DNA from: Firmicutes bacterium OM04-13BH
GTDB taxonomy: Bacteria > Bacillota > Clostridia > Lachnospirales > Lachnospiraceae
NCBI GenBank assembly: GCA_003481745.1
Contig: QULP01000012.1
Location: 1-64,000, forward strand
Reading direction: 5' to 3'
DNA: 64,000 nt
The notes beneath the pieces are model-generated. The model was not told the DNA's origin, did no database searches, and was given only the letters and a program-made list of their open reading frames with translations. Positions 35,249-43,803 of the stretch are shown one piece after another. A program made the position numbers and the translations under genes. Position 1 is the stretch's first letter. Every line of letters starts with the position of its first letter.

Positions 35249-36148
35249 ATGAAAAAATTTTTGATAATAGCAGTATTTACTTTCTCAATTATATTTTTAA
35301 ATTCCTCTAATACATACGCTTACTCAATCGAAACACTAGACAGTAATCCAGATTTACACGAAATTTCCCAAATGGAAGACGAGATTTATCGTTGGGCGCA
35401 AGGTGCGGTAGAAGATGAAAATACGAATTTACAAATCGATTATTCTCGAGCAGTGAAAATATATATAAATACAAATATTTTTGAACAAGAAGAACTGACG
35501 GCTGAAAATTTACAAGATACTTTAGATAATGCGGTTTATATTTGGGAAGTTCCTGTAAAAGTTTCAGAAGACAGATATGTGATTGTAACTGTAAGCAGGG
35601 CACTGCCAATTGATGAAGAATTGCAGCAGGAGCTTCTTGAAGATGGCACTTATACACAGGAAGAACTGGAAATGGAACTTGAAAAAGTAGGTAGTTGGAC
35701 AATTCCAACAGCCGGATATGATGAAACAAAATCAGACTATATTGGAAAGTTAGATTCTGTTCTGGGAGAAACTTTTAATAAAGAGGATTTAGATATGGTA
35801 TATTTTCTTGGTGGAACTCCGAAGATGAGACAGCCTTTTGGTGTTGTTTGTAGAGAAGGCAAATATCAGATTGTTACATTAGATGTGGTAACCGGAGAAA
35901 GTGATATAAGTGCTTTTAGTTCAGAAGAAAGTCAGGAACTGAATGAGAATAGTATTTATAGTTTTGAACAGGTGAAAGAAGCAATAGAGTCAATGCCGGA
36001 AGTGGATGCCGAATCAGATATAGGCGGAGCTTCTGCTTTGAGTACAGAGAAAAACAAAAAAGTATGGATATATGGTATTGCAGTTTTACTTGTAGCAGGC
36101 GTATTAGTTGGCGGAGTTATGAGAAAAAAATTAAAACGAGAAAAGTGA
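35249..36148 (+). CDS. Exported, C-terminally membrane-anchored protein under BlaI-type control
   Basis: This 299-aa protein has a signal peptide (about residues 1-25, ending NTYAYS) and a C-terminal helix (about 272-290, IYGIAVLLVAGVLVGGVM) followed by RKKLKREK. The exported domain therefore stays attached to the membrane. The domain is acidic and carries no motif I recognise; it is not a beta-lactamase or a penicillin-binding protein. Its promoter holds a BlaI-type dyad, so it is probably induced together with the neighbouring ABC exporter. A role in detecting or handling the inducing stress is inference. Confidence 0.72.
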   Translation: MKKFLIIAVFTFSIIFLNSSNTYAYSIETLDSNPDLHEISQMEDEIYRWAQGAVEDENTNLQIDYSRAVKIYINTNIFEQEELTAENLQDTLDNAVYIWEVPVKVSEDRYVIVTVSRALPIDEELQQELLEDGTYTQEELEMELEKVGSWTIPTAGYDETKSDYIGKLDSVLGETFNKEDLDMVYFLGGTPKMRQPFGVVCREGKYQIVTLDVVTGESDISAFSSEESQELNENSIYSFEQVKEAIESMPEVDAESDIGGASALSTEKNKKVWIYGIAVLLVAGVLVGGVMRKKLKREK

Positions 36149-36158
36149 GTTCAGAGGA

Positions 36159-36188
36159 AAAAGAGATGGTTGAAAAACCATCTCTTTT
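36159..36188 (+). terminator. Terminator after the exported protein gene
   Basis: AAAAGAGATGGTT and AACCATCTCTTTT form a 13-bp stem with a GAA loop and an A run before and T run after. Confidence 0.9.
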
Positions 36189-36261
36189 AATATGCTAAAA
36201 ATTAGAATGATCAATTTTTTTAATGGAACAACTGTGATGTTTTGTTTCTTTATCGTAATTA

Positions 36262-38313
36262 ATGCCAGCAAGAATAAAATTTCAAGGCAGGAAAAGGTTC
36301 TTTCCAGAATTAATCCCAGAGTTGCTTTTGAGTACTGGCTTTTTTTGCTATAATGAATCTAGATACACTTATTTACGAAAGCTGGTGAACCATTTGAATT
36401 TATTGGAATTTTATCAAACTTATCCTGAAAATTATATTTTATGTGGATCTGGAGGAACCGGAAAAACAACATCGCTTTTATTATTAGAGCGAGAACTGAC
36501 AGGGGCAATGCTCAACAATAAAACAGTAATTCCGTTGTATTTCAAGATGAATGTCTGGAATCGAAAACGGATTCGAGGAAACTTTTTGCTGGATGAATTA
36601 TGTGCGTTTTTTAATGAGGCGGTACGGACAGATGTGGTATGCAAGATGCTAAGAGAATCATCTGAGTATTTGTTCCTGTTTTTATTAGATGGAGTGAATG
36701 AATTAGTAGATTATTGTCTGGAAAATGGAATGATGGTATACGAGTGCCTGGAAAATGAAATTCGGGAGCTTAGTTCTTTTTCAAATGTAAATATCATTAT
36801 GACAAGCAGAAGAGAATTTTCGTTTTATGACCCTTCAATTCAAGAAAAATTTAAAAAGATTGAATTTGAAAAGCTGGAGAAAACACAAATTGATGCGTAT
36901 TTAAAGTTGAGTCCTACACAATGGGTGGCACCGGAAATCCATTTAAAAGAAGAATTAGAAAATCCAATGTTTTTAAGGCTTTTTCGAGAGATTTATGAGC
37001 GTGCACCGGAAGAAGCGATGCGGTTAAAAAGTAGAAATGAGTTGCTTCAAAAATATTTTGAGCTAGATGTTTTAGCAGATTCAATGGAAGCGCATCGTGA
37101 TAATCTTCGTGAGATCCGACGCTTTTTAATTCATGAGATTTTACCGAAGATAGCATTGGAAGTAGAGAAAGCGTTGCTTTGGATAAATGTGGATTCGGAA
37201 GAAAACAAGCTCAGAACTTTGGAATATCAAAGCTTATTGGAACAAGTTTTGAGTGAGACAATAATTCCGCAGAACATGACGAAGGCATTGATTTATCAAA
37301 TTCTTCCAAAGTTGGGAATCGTAGATGAGCAGCTTGAATTTTCGCATGAAACAATTAGAGAATATCTGGCTTTGTGTGCATTTCTGGAGACAAAGAATAG
37401 AAAAGAAGTTATAGATTTGGTAATAAAAAATTTAAAATATTATCCTAAGTTTGATAAAGCAGCCCAATTTAGCAGAAGATGCCGTCACCTTGATTTTGCG
37501 GAATTCATTTATGGAGAGCTTGGAGCAGAACTGTATTGCTTTTTAGCAGAAGAGGACGAAGTAAAAAAAGAAGCCTTTGAATTTTATTATGAGCTTGCAG
37601 GACTTCATGAAGACTTAAGCGAGAATCAGAAGTGTGTGGAAATTGGCTGGATTGCGGTAGAGGAAATGCAAAAAATAAAGTTAACGCCGTTAGAACAAGG
37701 GACTTGTTATAATTTTTTATATTATTGTTGTAATAAAGAGAAGAAGAGGGATGCGTATCCGCTATTAGAAGCCGCAATAAAAGAATTGGAAAATGTGCCG
37801 CAATATCAAAAAAAACAAGAAGAATATAAGTTGACTTACGGAAAAATTATTTCCAATATGGGAAGCTATTATTATCAAAGAAAAGAGTATGAAGAAGCTT
37901 TAAAATGGCATAAAAAAGCGTTGGAATTTCGTAAGATTTCTCTTCCTGACAGAGTGATGGACAGTTACCGGACGATTATGAGTGATTATTTTTGTATGAA
38001 GCAATATGAAAAAGGATATGAAACTTATCGGGAAGCAGTAAAAAAGACACAGCCGGATGCGTTATTTTTAGTGCGGGCAATTGGCTGTGAACTTTGTCTG
38101 CTAAAAGAAAAGAAAGAAGAAAATCTGGAAAAACAAATCTTAGAAGAACTGCCAGTACAGATCGAGCGTGTAGTTGAATTAGCTGTGTCAAACAGAAGAA
38201 TGAATGTTGGTGTTTTGAAAGATTTGCAGAAAAAATTAGAGGAATTAGAAGTGTGGACAGAACTGCAAGAATTAGTGAAAGAATATCGAACTAAGATAGA
38301 GGAGTATTTATAA
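36262..38313 (+). CDS. NACHT-type STAND NTPase with C-terminal TPR repeats
   Basis: The 683-aa protein has a NACHT-like NTPase core: Walker A GSGGTGKT at 62-69, Walker B LFLFLLDGVNEL at 137-148, and a sensor IIMTSRRE at 178-185. A winged-helix motif, FSHETIREYLA, is at 360-370, the typical end of NACHT domains. Residues about 400-683 are helical; SNMGSYYYQRKEYEEALKWHKKAL (about 535-560) is a clear TPR unit. No separate effector domain is fused at either end, so any effector must be another protein. Bacterial STAND proteins often sense phage or cell damage. ATG 36262 lacks a visible ribosome site, so the true start may lie downstream. It leads a long co-directional gene set. Confidence 0.85.
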   Translation: MPARIKFQGRKRFFPELIPELLLSTGFFCYNESRYTYLRKLVNHLNLLEFYQTYPENYILCGSGGTGKTTSLLLLERELTGAMLNNKTVIPLYFKMNVWNRKRIRGNFLLDELCAFFNEAVRTDVVCKMLRESSEYLFLFLLDGVNELVDYCLENGMMVYECLENEIRELSSFSNVNIIMTSRREFSFYDPSIQEKFKKIEFEKLEKTQIDAYLKLSPTQWVAPEIHLKEELENPMFLRLFREIYERAPEEAMRLKSRNELLQKYFELDVLADSMEAHRDNLREIRRFLIHEILPKIALEVEKALLWINVDSEENKLRTLEYQSLLEQVLSETIIPQNMTKALIYQILPKLGIVDEQLEFSHETIREYLALCAFLETKNRKEVIDLVIKNLKYYPKFDKAAQFSRRCRHLDFAEFIYGELGAELYCFLAEEDEVKKEAFEFYYELAGLHEDLSENQKCVEIGWIAVEEMQKIKLTPLEQGTCYNFLYYCCNKEKKRDAYPLLEAAIKELENVPQYQKKQEEYKLTYGKIISNMGSYYYQRKEYEEALKWHKKALEFRKISLPDRVMDSYRTIMSDYFCMKQYEKGYETYREAVKKTQPDALFLVRAIGCELCLLKEKKEENLEKQILEELPVQIERVVELAVSNRRMNVGVLKDLQKKLEELEVWTELQELVKEYRTKIEEYL

Positions 38314-38364
38314 ACAATTTTCTGAGAGAAGGTTTTAGAATAAAAAAGACAGGAGAAGATAAAG

Positions 38365-39870
38365 ATGTATAGAGAAGTGTTGAAGTGCGTTGCTGAAATA
38401 ACAGATTATCCGTATTCAATAGAAAAATGGGAAGCCAAAGAGACAGTAAAAACGTCAAAAGAAATGATAAAGCAGATTGGAGAATTGGAATTTGAATATT
38501 TAAATGGACATAAAAAATTGCGTCAGAAATTTATTACACAGTTTATAAAGGATTTAAAAGCAGAGGAATCGGGAGAGCAAGTAGAAGAGAGAAAGCTCTC
38601 CGAGTTAGAGTGTATGACTCTGATGTTTGTTGTGATTGAAAATGAACTAAATATTGATAAAGAAGAATCCTATCTGGAACTTTATGAAGATATCTGTGAA
38701 TCGGCGGGGTGCAAGTATGCGTTAATGCGTATGGATAATAAAAGTGATATGACAGAACTAATTTTGTATTATGTCTTAAAAACACATCAGGGATTTGATA
38801 TTTGGGCAGGCTTATCGAAAGATTGGAAGGAACGGAAAGAAACAGCGTATGCATTGAATTTTGAAATGGATAATCTGACAACAAAAAATTTCAAAGAAGT
38901 TTGTGAGAGAATCAAAGCTGGACTGGATGAAACCGGAATGGAAACAAAAAATTCGCTGGATATCATTACAGAAAATATGAATGGAATTATTGCGGATCCG
39001 ACCAGACTTGGAAAAACGAAGCTGGAAGAAGTGTTTAATCAGGAAGTGATTTTGCATGTATGTGATACCGGAAAACGGAGACAGTGGTATTTATACCGTT
39101 TATTATCCCTTGTTGTAATAGGGCAGATTGAAAAATTTTGTAGAGATATTCAAATTTGGCAGACGGATGCTTCGATGAAAGAGCAGTTAAAGAAGGAACT
39201 CAAAGAGTGCTGGTTGACGGATATTGGGCTTGGAAAAACAAATGAAATGGGGCGTCCGTTATCGAAAATAGCAGAATACATTGACGAGTATAAAGAGGTT
39301 TCATCAGAAAAATGGAAAGAATATCTGATGAGCCGGAGATTAAATTATACGAAAGTCATTCACGTATTCAATGAGTTGTTTGACGGAGGTTTGGTATTTA
39401 ATGATTATGTAATAGATGGCTTAGAAGAAGATGAAATTAAGGAAGATTTGGAAAAAGGAGAGGCATTTGCACCATTTGAAGCAAGAGCGGTCAGACATGG
39501 AATGGATGCAGAAGAAAAACCTTATGAACTCCGTAGAATGGAAGTGATTTTTAAGGAAATTCTGACTGGAGAAAGAGAGGTTTCAAGAGAATTTTTACTG
39601 CTTGTAGTACTTGGAATTAAAGCGCTTGGAGTAGCAAATATTCAGCTTCCATACATAAATGAAAATTTATTATTTAATTGCAGATTTGGAACGGAACTTT
39701 TGGACACACCGTTTGATGAATATTTTATAGAAGTCTTTGAAAGTATGGAAGAAATGTGTTCTTTAAAAGAAAGAGTTAATCGGTTAAGAATGGCTTCATG
39801 GGATTTTGAAGATAGCTGTCTGGAAGAGGGCTATGCAGTTTTTCATGATATTTTATTTGCTAAATGCTAA
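38365..39870 (+). CDS. Unrecognised acidic helical protein of the STAND/kinase island
   Basis: The 501-aa product is cytoplasmic by composition, with no signal peptide or membrane helix. It is rich in Glu, Lys and Leu and almost entirely helical by pattern. I see no P-loop, protease triad or Cys cluster. An unusual feature is the segment ADPTRLGKTKLEEVF near residue 212, which looks P-loop-like only superficially. AGGAGAAG precedes ATG 38365, and the gene is 51 bases after the STAND NTPase, so both are probably on one mRNA. A helical partner, adaptor or effector are all possible; I assign no function. Confidence 0.7.
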   Translation: MYREVLKCVAEITDYPYSIEKWEAKETVKTSKEMIKQIGELEFEYLNGHKKLRQKFITQFIKDLKAEESGEQVEERKLSELECMTLMFVVIENELNIDKEESYLELYEDICESAGCKYALMRMDNKSDMTELILYYVLKTHQGFDIWAGLSKDWKERKETAYALNFEMDNLTTKNFKEVCERIKAGLDETGMETKNSLDIITENMNGIIADPTRLGKTKLEEVFNQEVILHVCDTGKRRQWYLYRLLSLVVIGQIEKFCRDIQIWQTDASMKEQLKKELKECWLTDIGLGKTNEMGRPLSKIAEYIDEYKEVSSEKWKEYLMSRRLNYTKVIHVFNELFDGGLVFNDYVIDGLEEDEIKEDLEKGEAFAPFEARAVRHGMDAEEKPYELRRMEVIFKEILTGEREVSREFLLLVVLGIKALGVANIQLPYINENLLFNCRFGTELLDTPFDEYFIEVFESMEEMCSLKERVNRLRMASWDFEDSCLEEGYAVFHDILFAKC

Positions 39871-39910
39871 GTAAGAGGAAAAAATAGGAATAAAAAATGG
39901 GAGTAAAAGA

Positions 39911-41083
39911 ATGGAGAGACAGAGTCTGATTGATGAAAAACAAAAAATTACACTGGCGGATGAAAAAAGCGGAGTGTTGAAAGTAGACTTGATTCAGGTA
40001 GTGGGCAGGGGAGGCACAGCGATTGCTTATAAAGGAATCCGGTATTTCAATGGAGAAAAACAGATGTGTATCATAAAAGAATATTTTCCAGATGAAAGTC
40101 AGTCACCTGTGAAACGTTATTATCGGGAAAAAGCAGGAGAGCCGATTTGCATTCGCTCAGAGGATCGTGAAGAAGAAAAGAAACGTCAGGAACAAAATGT
40201 CAGACGAGAAATTCGTTTGGCAAATGAGATGTATTTTGATGGAAAAAATAACAGTCCTTATGCATTTCATACGGAATTTTTAACGCATTACGGGGACAGC
40301 AGTTATATGATTTTAGATACTTCAGAGGGGCAGACATTAGAAGCTTATGTCAGAGAAAAAGGACGGCTTAGCATCGAAGAAGCGATTGAATCAATCGAAC
40401 GGCTTTTAGTGATTGTAGAACAGCTTTTGGGAGATAAATACTGTCACGGGGATATTAAAGGGCAGAATATCTGGATTCGTGGAGCGGGCGTGGCAAAATC
40501 ATTTTGCCTGCTTGATTTCGGTAGTGTATTTTCTTATGACGAATATGGATATGATTTAAAGACCATGAGCCGGCAGGAAAAGAAGGAGATGGCAGATAAG
40601 ATTGTATTTAACGAAGGAATTGGATGCAGTAGTGAGGGATATCGAGCTCCGAAAATTTTTCAGCTTAGTGTTGCAAAAGCGAGATATATAGAAGAGCGAA
40701 CAGCAAGACGTGCCGGATTGCTTCTTGAAGCAGTAAAAGCAATTACGCCAGCTACAGACCTTTACAGCTGTATTCAGGTCATGTTCCGGCTTCTATATGG
40801 AGAGGTTTATAAAGGAGATGGAAGTGTTAACATAGAAAAGATTCAGAAACGAACCGGATGCAGTGAAAGCGTGGCTGAAAAGCTGCTTGAAATGATGAAA
40901 AAAAATGGAAAAGAAGAATACCGGACTACAGATGAAGTAAGAAAAGATTTGGAAATATTAAAAACATTACAGCAAAAAGGCGCGCATCCGCAAGTGATTT
41001 TAGATGCATTAAAAGAAAAATTAAAGAATAAAACAATAGAAATTGATGAACGATTGTTGAATCAGGTAAAATGTGAGAATTAA
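39911..41083 (+). CDS. Serine/threonine protein kinase-like protein
   Basis: The 390-aa protein has the kinase motifs in order: Gly-rich loop GRGGTA at 32-37, the ATP-contacting Lys in IIKEYFP (about Lys56), an alpha-C Glu near 100, and the catalytic loop HGDIKGQN (179-186), which replaces the usual HRD by HGD. Then come LLDFGS with DFG at 202-204 and GYRAPK as the APE-like block near 240. The C-terminal 90 residues are helical. It has no membrane helix, so unlike PknB it is soluble. A phosphoesterase and an FHA-like protein follow, which suggests a phospho-signalling module. Activity is likely since Lys, both Asp and Asn are present. Confidence 0.85.
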   Translation: MERQSLIDEKQKITLADEKSGVLKVDLIQVVGRGGTAIAYKGIRYFNGEKQMCIIKEYFPDESQSPVKRYYREKAGEPICIRSEDREEEKKRQEQNVRREIRLANEMYFDGKNNSPYAFHTEFLTHYGDSSYMILDTSEGQTLEAYVREKGRLSIEEAIESIERLLVIVEQLLGDKYCHGDIKGQNIWIRGAGVAKSFCLLDFGSVFSYDEYGYDLKTMSRQEKKEMADKIVFNEGIGCSSEGYRAPKIFQLSVAKARYIEERTARRAGLLLEAVKAITPATDLYSCIQVMFRLLYGEVYKGDGSVNIEKIQKRTGCSESVAEKLLEMMKKNGKEEYRTTDEVRKDLEILKTLQQKGAHPQVILDALKEKLKNKTIEIDERLLNQVKCEN

Positions 41084-41146
41084 CTCAAAATTCAGAACCT
41101 TCTTTATAAAATTTGATATATAGAGAATAGAAGGAGGCATTTGAAG

Positions 41147-41890
41147 ATGAGAGTACATACCGGAGATTTACACGGGAACATGAGTCGTATCATTGAATTT
41201 ATTCAAAAAAATCAAGGAAAAGAAAACTGTTATCTGTTTGTGCATGGAGATGCAGGAATCAACTATGATTTAGGAGAAGGGGACAGAAAAAAGAAGCAGG
41301 AGCTTCAAAAAGCAGTGGATGAATTTTGGCAAAAGAATCAAAAAGAATGTAATATTTTATTGATTCGAGGAAATCATGAGTGCAGACCGGAAAACATTTA
41401 TTCTTATGAAAAGCAGATGCGATGGGGTGGACAAGTCTATGTGGAATCTGAATATCCTAATCTGATTTTTTTAAAAGATGGAGAATTATTTAAAATCGAA
41501 GGCAGTCAGTATCTGGTACTCGGTGGTGGATATTCCTCGGATTATTTTTCGAGAATGTTAAATAACGAAGGCTGGTGGCCGGATGAAGAACTTTCAAAGA
41601 TAGAATGGCAGAAAATTATTGGCAGGTTAGAAGAGAAGAATCAAAAAGATTTAGACCTATTAAACTTAATTGTACTTTCTCATGTGCTTCCGAAAAGTTG
41701 TGCAAAAGTATTTACAGAACGAAAACAGACATCACGGACAGAAGAAAAAATGGATGAAATCCTTGAACGATTTGGTTCTTCCATAAAAGCCTGGTACGCA
41801 GGACATTATCATATCAATGAAGAGAGAAACATGTCGGAAAACTGGAAGGGAGAAGTAAAAATCTTTTATGATTGTTTCTGGAAAGAATAA
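41147..41890 (+). CDS. Calcineurin-like metallophosphoesterase
   Basis: The 247-aa cytoplasmic protein carries every metal ligand block of the fold: GDLHGN (residues 6-11), HGDAGIN (33-39), RGNHE (74-78), LSHVLP near 180 and GHYHIN near 220. It resembles the group of metallophosphoesterases that act on phosphoproteins or nucleotides; the substrate cannot be read. ATG 41147 is nine bases after AAGGAGG, while TTG 41141 is too close. Immediately downstream of the kinase gene, it may reverse its phosphorylation, taking the place of the PP2C phosphatase seen in PknB operons. Confidence 0.88.
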   Translation: MRVHTGDLHGNMSRIIEFIQKNQGKENCYLFVHGDAGINYDLGEGDRKKKQELQKAVDEFWQKNQKECNILLIRGNHECRPENIYSYEKQMRWGGQVYVESEYPNLIFLKDGELFKIEGSQYLVLGGGYSSDYFSRMLNNEGWWPDEELSKIEWQKIIGRLEEKNQKDLDLLNLIVLSHVLPKSCAKVFTERKQTSRTEEKMDEILERFGSSIKAWYAGHYHINEERNMSENWKGEVKIFYDCFWKE

Positions 41891-41935
41891 AAAGCAATAA
41901 AAAAATAAAATTAGAAACGAAATTCAAGAGCATTT

Positions 41936-41969
41936 TTGTATAGTTAAATTATACAGAAATGCTCTTTTT
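41936..41969 (+). terminator. Terminator after the phosphoesterase gene
   Basis: AAGAGCATTT-TGTATA and TATACA-AAATGCTCTT form a long stem followed by Ts. It splits the island into at least two transcription units unless read through. Confidence 0.8.
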
Positions 41970-42090
41970 AAATTCATAGGAAACTTCGTCTTATGAATTT
42001 AAAAACGATCTGCGAGGATTGTACCGGGCGGTGAGGAAAGCTGTCGCAAAAGCGACCCGCCGCAGGCAGAGAATCTTGCAAGCGAGATTT
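41970..42090 (+). repeat. Structured intergenic repeat, family B, copy 1
   Basis: About 120 bp matching 51223-51346. In order it has a TTCATAGG/CTTATGAA hairpin, a small ATC/GGAT stem, a block containing GGCGGTGAGGAAA, CTGTCGCAAAAGCGA and CCGCCGCAGGC, and a terminal AATCTTGC/GCGAGATT hairpin. It ends just before the ribosome site of the FHA-like gene. Confidence 0.75.
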
Positions 42091-42115
42091 TTATAAAAGG
42101 AAGGAGGCAAGCGAA

Positions 42116-42553
42116 GTGAGAATCACAAACATCACATTAGAAATGATAACGGTCATCTGTTTTTTGATTTTCATTTGTTATGAAAGTGCGACAATGCAGA
42201 AAACAGTTTATAAAGTTCCAGGAATATGGAGTCTGAGAATTAAGCGAATCGGAAGAATGAAACGCTTTTTAAAAAATAAAGATATGGTATCTGAACTTTC
42301 ACTTCAGCCTGGTATTTATCGACTTGGAACAGGGTGGTTTAACGATATCAGAATTTACGGATGTAAGAGTAAAGTAAAACTTTATTTGAATATAGAATCA
42401 AAAAACAAAATTTTATTGACTGTTTTAAAGGGGGAAGTCGAAATGGAGGGGACTGTTTTAAAAGAGAATGCTTCCATACAGAAACATATCACACGAAATA
42501 CAACACTTTTTATGGATGGAATTAAAATCGATTTCAGAAGGGAGGAAGATTAA
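42116..42553 (+). CDS. Membrane-anchored degenerate FHA-like protein
   Basis: The 145-aa protein has one N-terminal helix (about residues 8-25, MITVICFLIFICYESA) and then a cytoplasmic-type beta-rich domain. Its start, PGIYRLGTGWFNDIRIYG, resembles the opening strand of FHA domains. The phosphothreonine-binding Arg/Ser/His set is not evident, so phosphopeptide binding is doubtful. GTG 42116 is eight bases after AAGGAGG. The stop overlaps the start of the SEDS gene (TAATG). The order FHA, SEDS, PBP parallels the fhaB-rodA-pbpA operon of Actinobacteria, which carries the pknB kinase. Confidence 0.62.
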   Translation: MRITNITLEMITVICFLIFICYESATMQKTVYKVPGIWSLRIKRIGRMKRFLKNKDMVSELSLQPGIYRLGTGWFNDIRIYGCKSKVKLYLNIESKNKILLTVLKGEVEMEGTVLKENASIQKHITRNTTLFMDGIKIDFRREED

Positions 42554-43803
42554 TGCTTGAAAAATTAGTTTATTTTATCAGTTCTTTTTCATTGCTTTTC
42601 TGGACTGTATTCAGCAATAAGAAATCATTAGATGAGAGCCTGGCTTATGTATGGGTAGTTACAATACTGTTAGCAGTAGAACTCGTAATCAGTATTATAT
42701 GGGAAAAGAATCGAAAGAAACGACAGGGAATTTACATCATGTTGTTTTTAATGAATATCGGGGCAGCCGTTTCCTATTGTGCATCAAACTGCAGAGCTTT
42801 TGCAAACGATTTAAAGTATTTGATTTTGATTTTTACAGGTGTTTATTTTCTGACTTGTTATACTGACTGGTATCAGTCAAAGAATCTGGGCTTTCTGGCT
42901 ATGCTTTCTGCACCTTTGGCATTAATCGGCGCGCTGTTTTGTAATCCGATAAACGGAGCACACATTAAGGTCTTTGGAATTTTGATTTTACCGCTGGTTG
43001 TTCTGCTTTATCAAACTGCTATCTGCTGGTTTTTGAAAGGGCACAGCAGAGGATATCTTGGAGGAAAGGTTGGAAGCCTTTCTTCCAAAAATGTCGGTTT
43101 CTTATGCTATACCGTAGCTCTCTTCCCTCTTATAGCAATGTGCAACGAATTTAATTTATTAATTCTAATTGCTCTGCTTGGAACAGCGTTTTTCTGGTAT
43201 TCGATTCCGGATTTAAAAATCCGGATGGCTTACATCGGTCTCTGTCTTGGAACAGCATTTTTGGCATGTAAGTTTGTTTCTCATATCAGAGTACGACTGG
43301 AAGTATGGCTTGATTTACCGAAAGCAGTAACCGACGAAGCACTGGTTGGAAAGACAGAAAGTATTGTTTATTTTTTGAAAAATATTCAGCGTAGTGGCTG
43401 GTTTGGATTGGGACCTGGAAACTTATCAATTATTTTTAAAACGACTTGTGATACGGATCATGCATTGACACGAATCCTTTATGATTACGGAATTTTAATG
43501 GGAATACTGGTCATTGCAGCAGGAGTTTTGCTTGTAAGATGGATGACAACCATCCGAACTTTAGATACAATGGAAGAATTTTGGACGTTAGGAAGCATTA
43601 TTGTAACCGGTACGATTCTTTTGCTTCATATTGGGTCTAATACAGGAGGATTTATCAGTGCAGGAGTGAGCCTTCCTCTGGCATCAAGAGGGTTATGTTT
43701 AAATGCAATGTTTGTAAGTTACATAGCTGTGGAGCTTGGCTTTATGGAAAAAGGAGAAAAAAGAAATGTTCAGAAAAAAAGAAAAACTTCAAAGTTACAT
43801 TAA
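42553..43803 (+). CDS. SEDS-family (FtsW/RodA/SpoVE) protein
   Basis: This 416-aa polytopic protein shows about ten helices and SEDS landmarks: RSGWFGLGPGN near residue 280, TDHALTRILYDYGI near 300 (the position of the catalytic Asp loop), and a C-terminal SLPLASRGLCLNAMFVSY. SEDS proteins polymerise lipid II into peptidoglycan strands and work with a class B penicillin-binding protein. Here that partner is the next gene, overlapping by 38 bases. The sequence is divergent from standard FtsW/RodA, so this is probably an accessory synthase and not the housekeeping one. Confidence 0.82.
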   Translation: MLEKLVYFISSFSLLFWTVFSNKKSLDESLAYVWVVTILLAVELVISIIWEKNRKKRQGIYIMLFLMNIGAAVSYCASNCRAFANDLKYLILIFTGVYFLTCYTDWYQSKNLGFLAMLSAPLALIGALFCNPINGAHIKVFGILILPLVVLLYQTAICWFLKGHSRGYLGGKVGSLSSKNVGFLCYTVALFPLIAMCNEFNLLILIALLGTAFFWYSIPDLKIRMAYIGLCLGTAFLACKFVSHIRVRLEVWLDLPKAVTDEALVGKTESIVYFLKNIQRSGWFGLGPGNLSIIFKTTCDTDHALTRILYDYGILMGILVIAAGVLLVRWMTTIRTLDTMEEFWTLGSIIVTGTILLLHIGSNTGGFISAGVSLPLASRGLCLNAMFVSYIAVELGFMEKGEKRNVQKKRKTSKLH

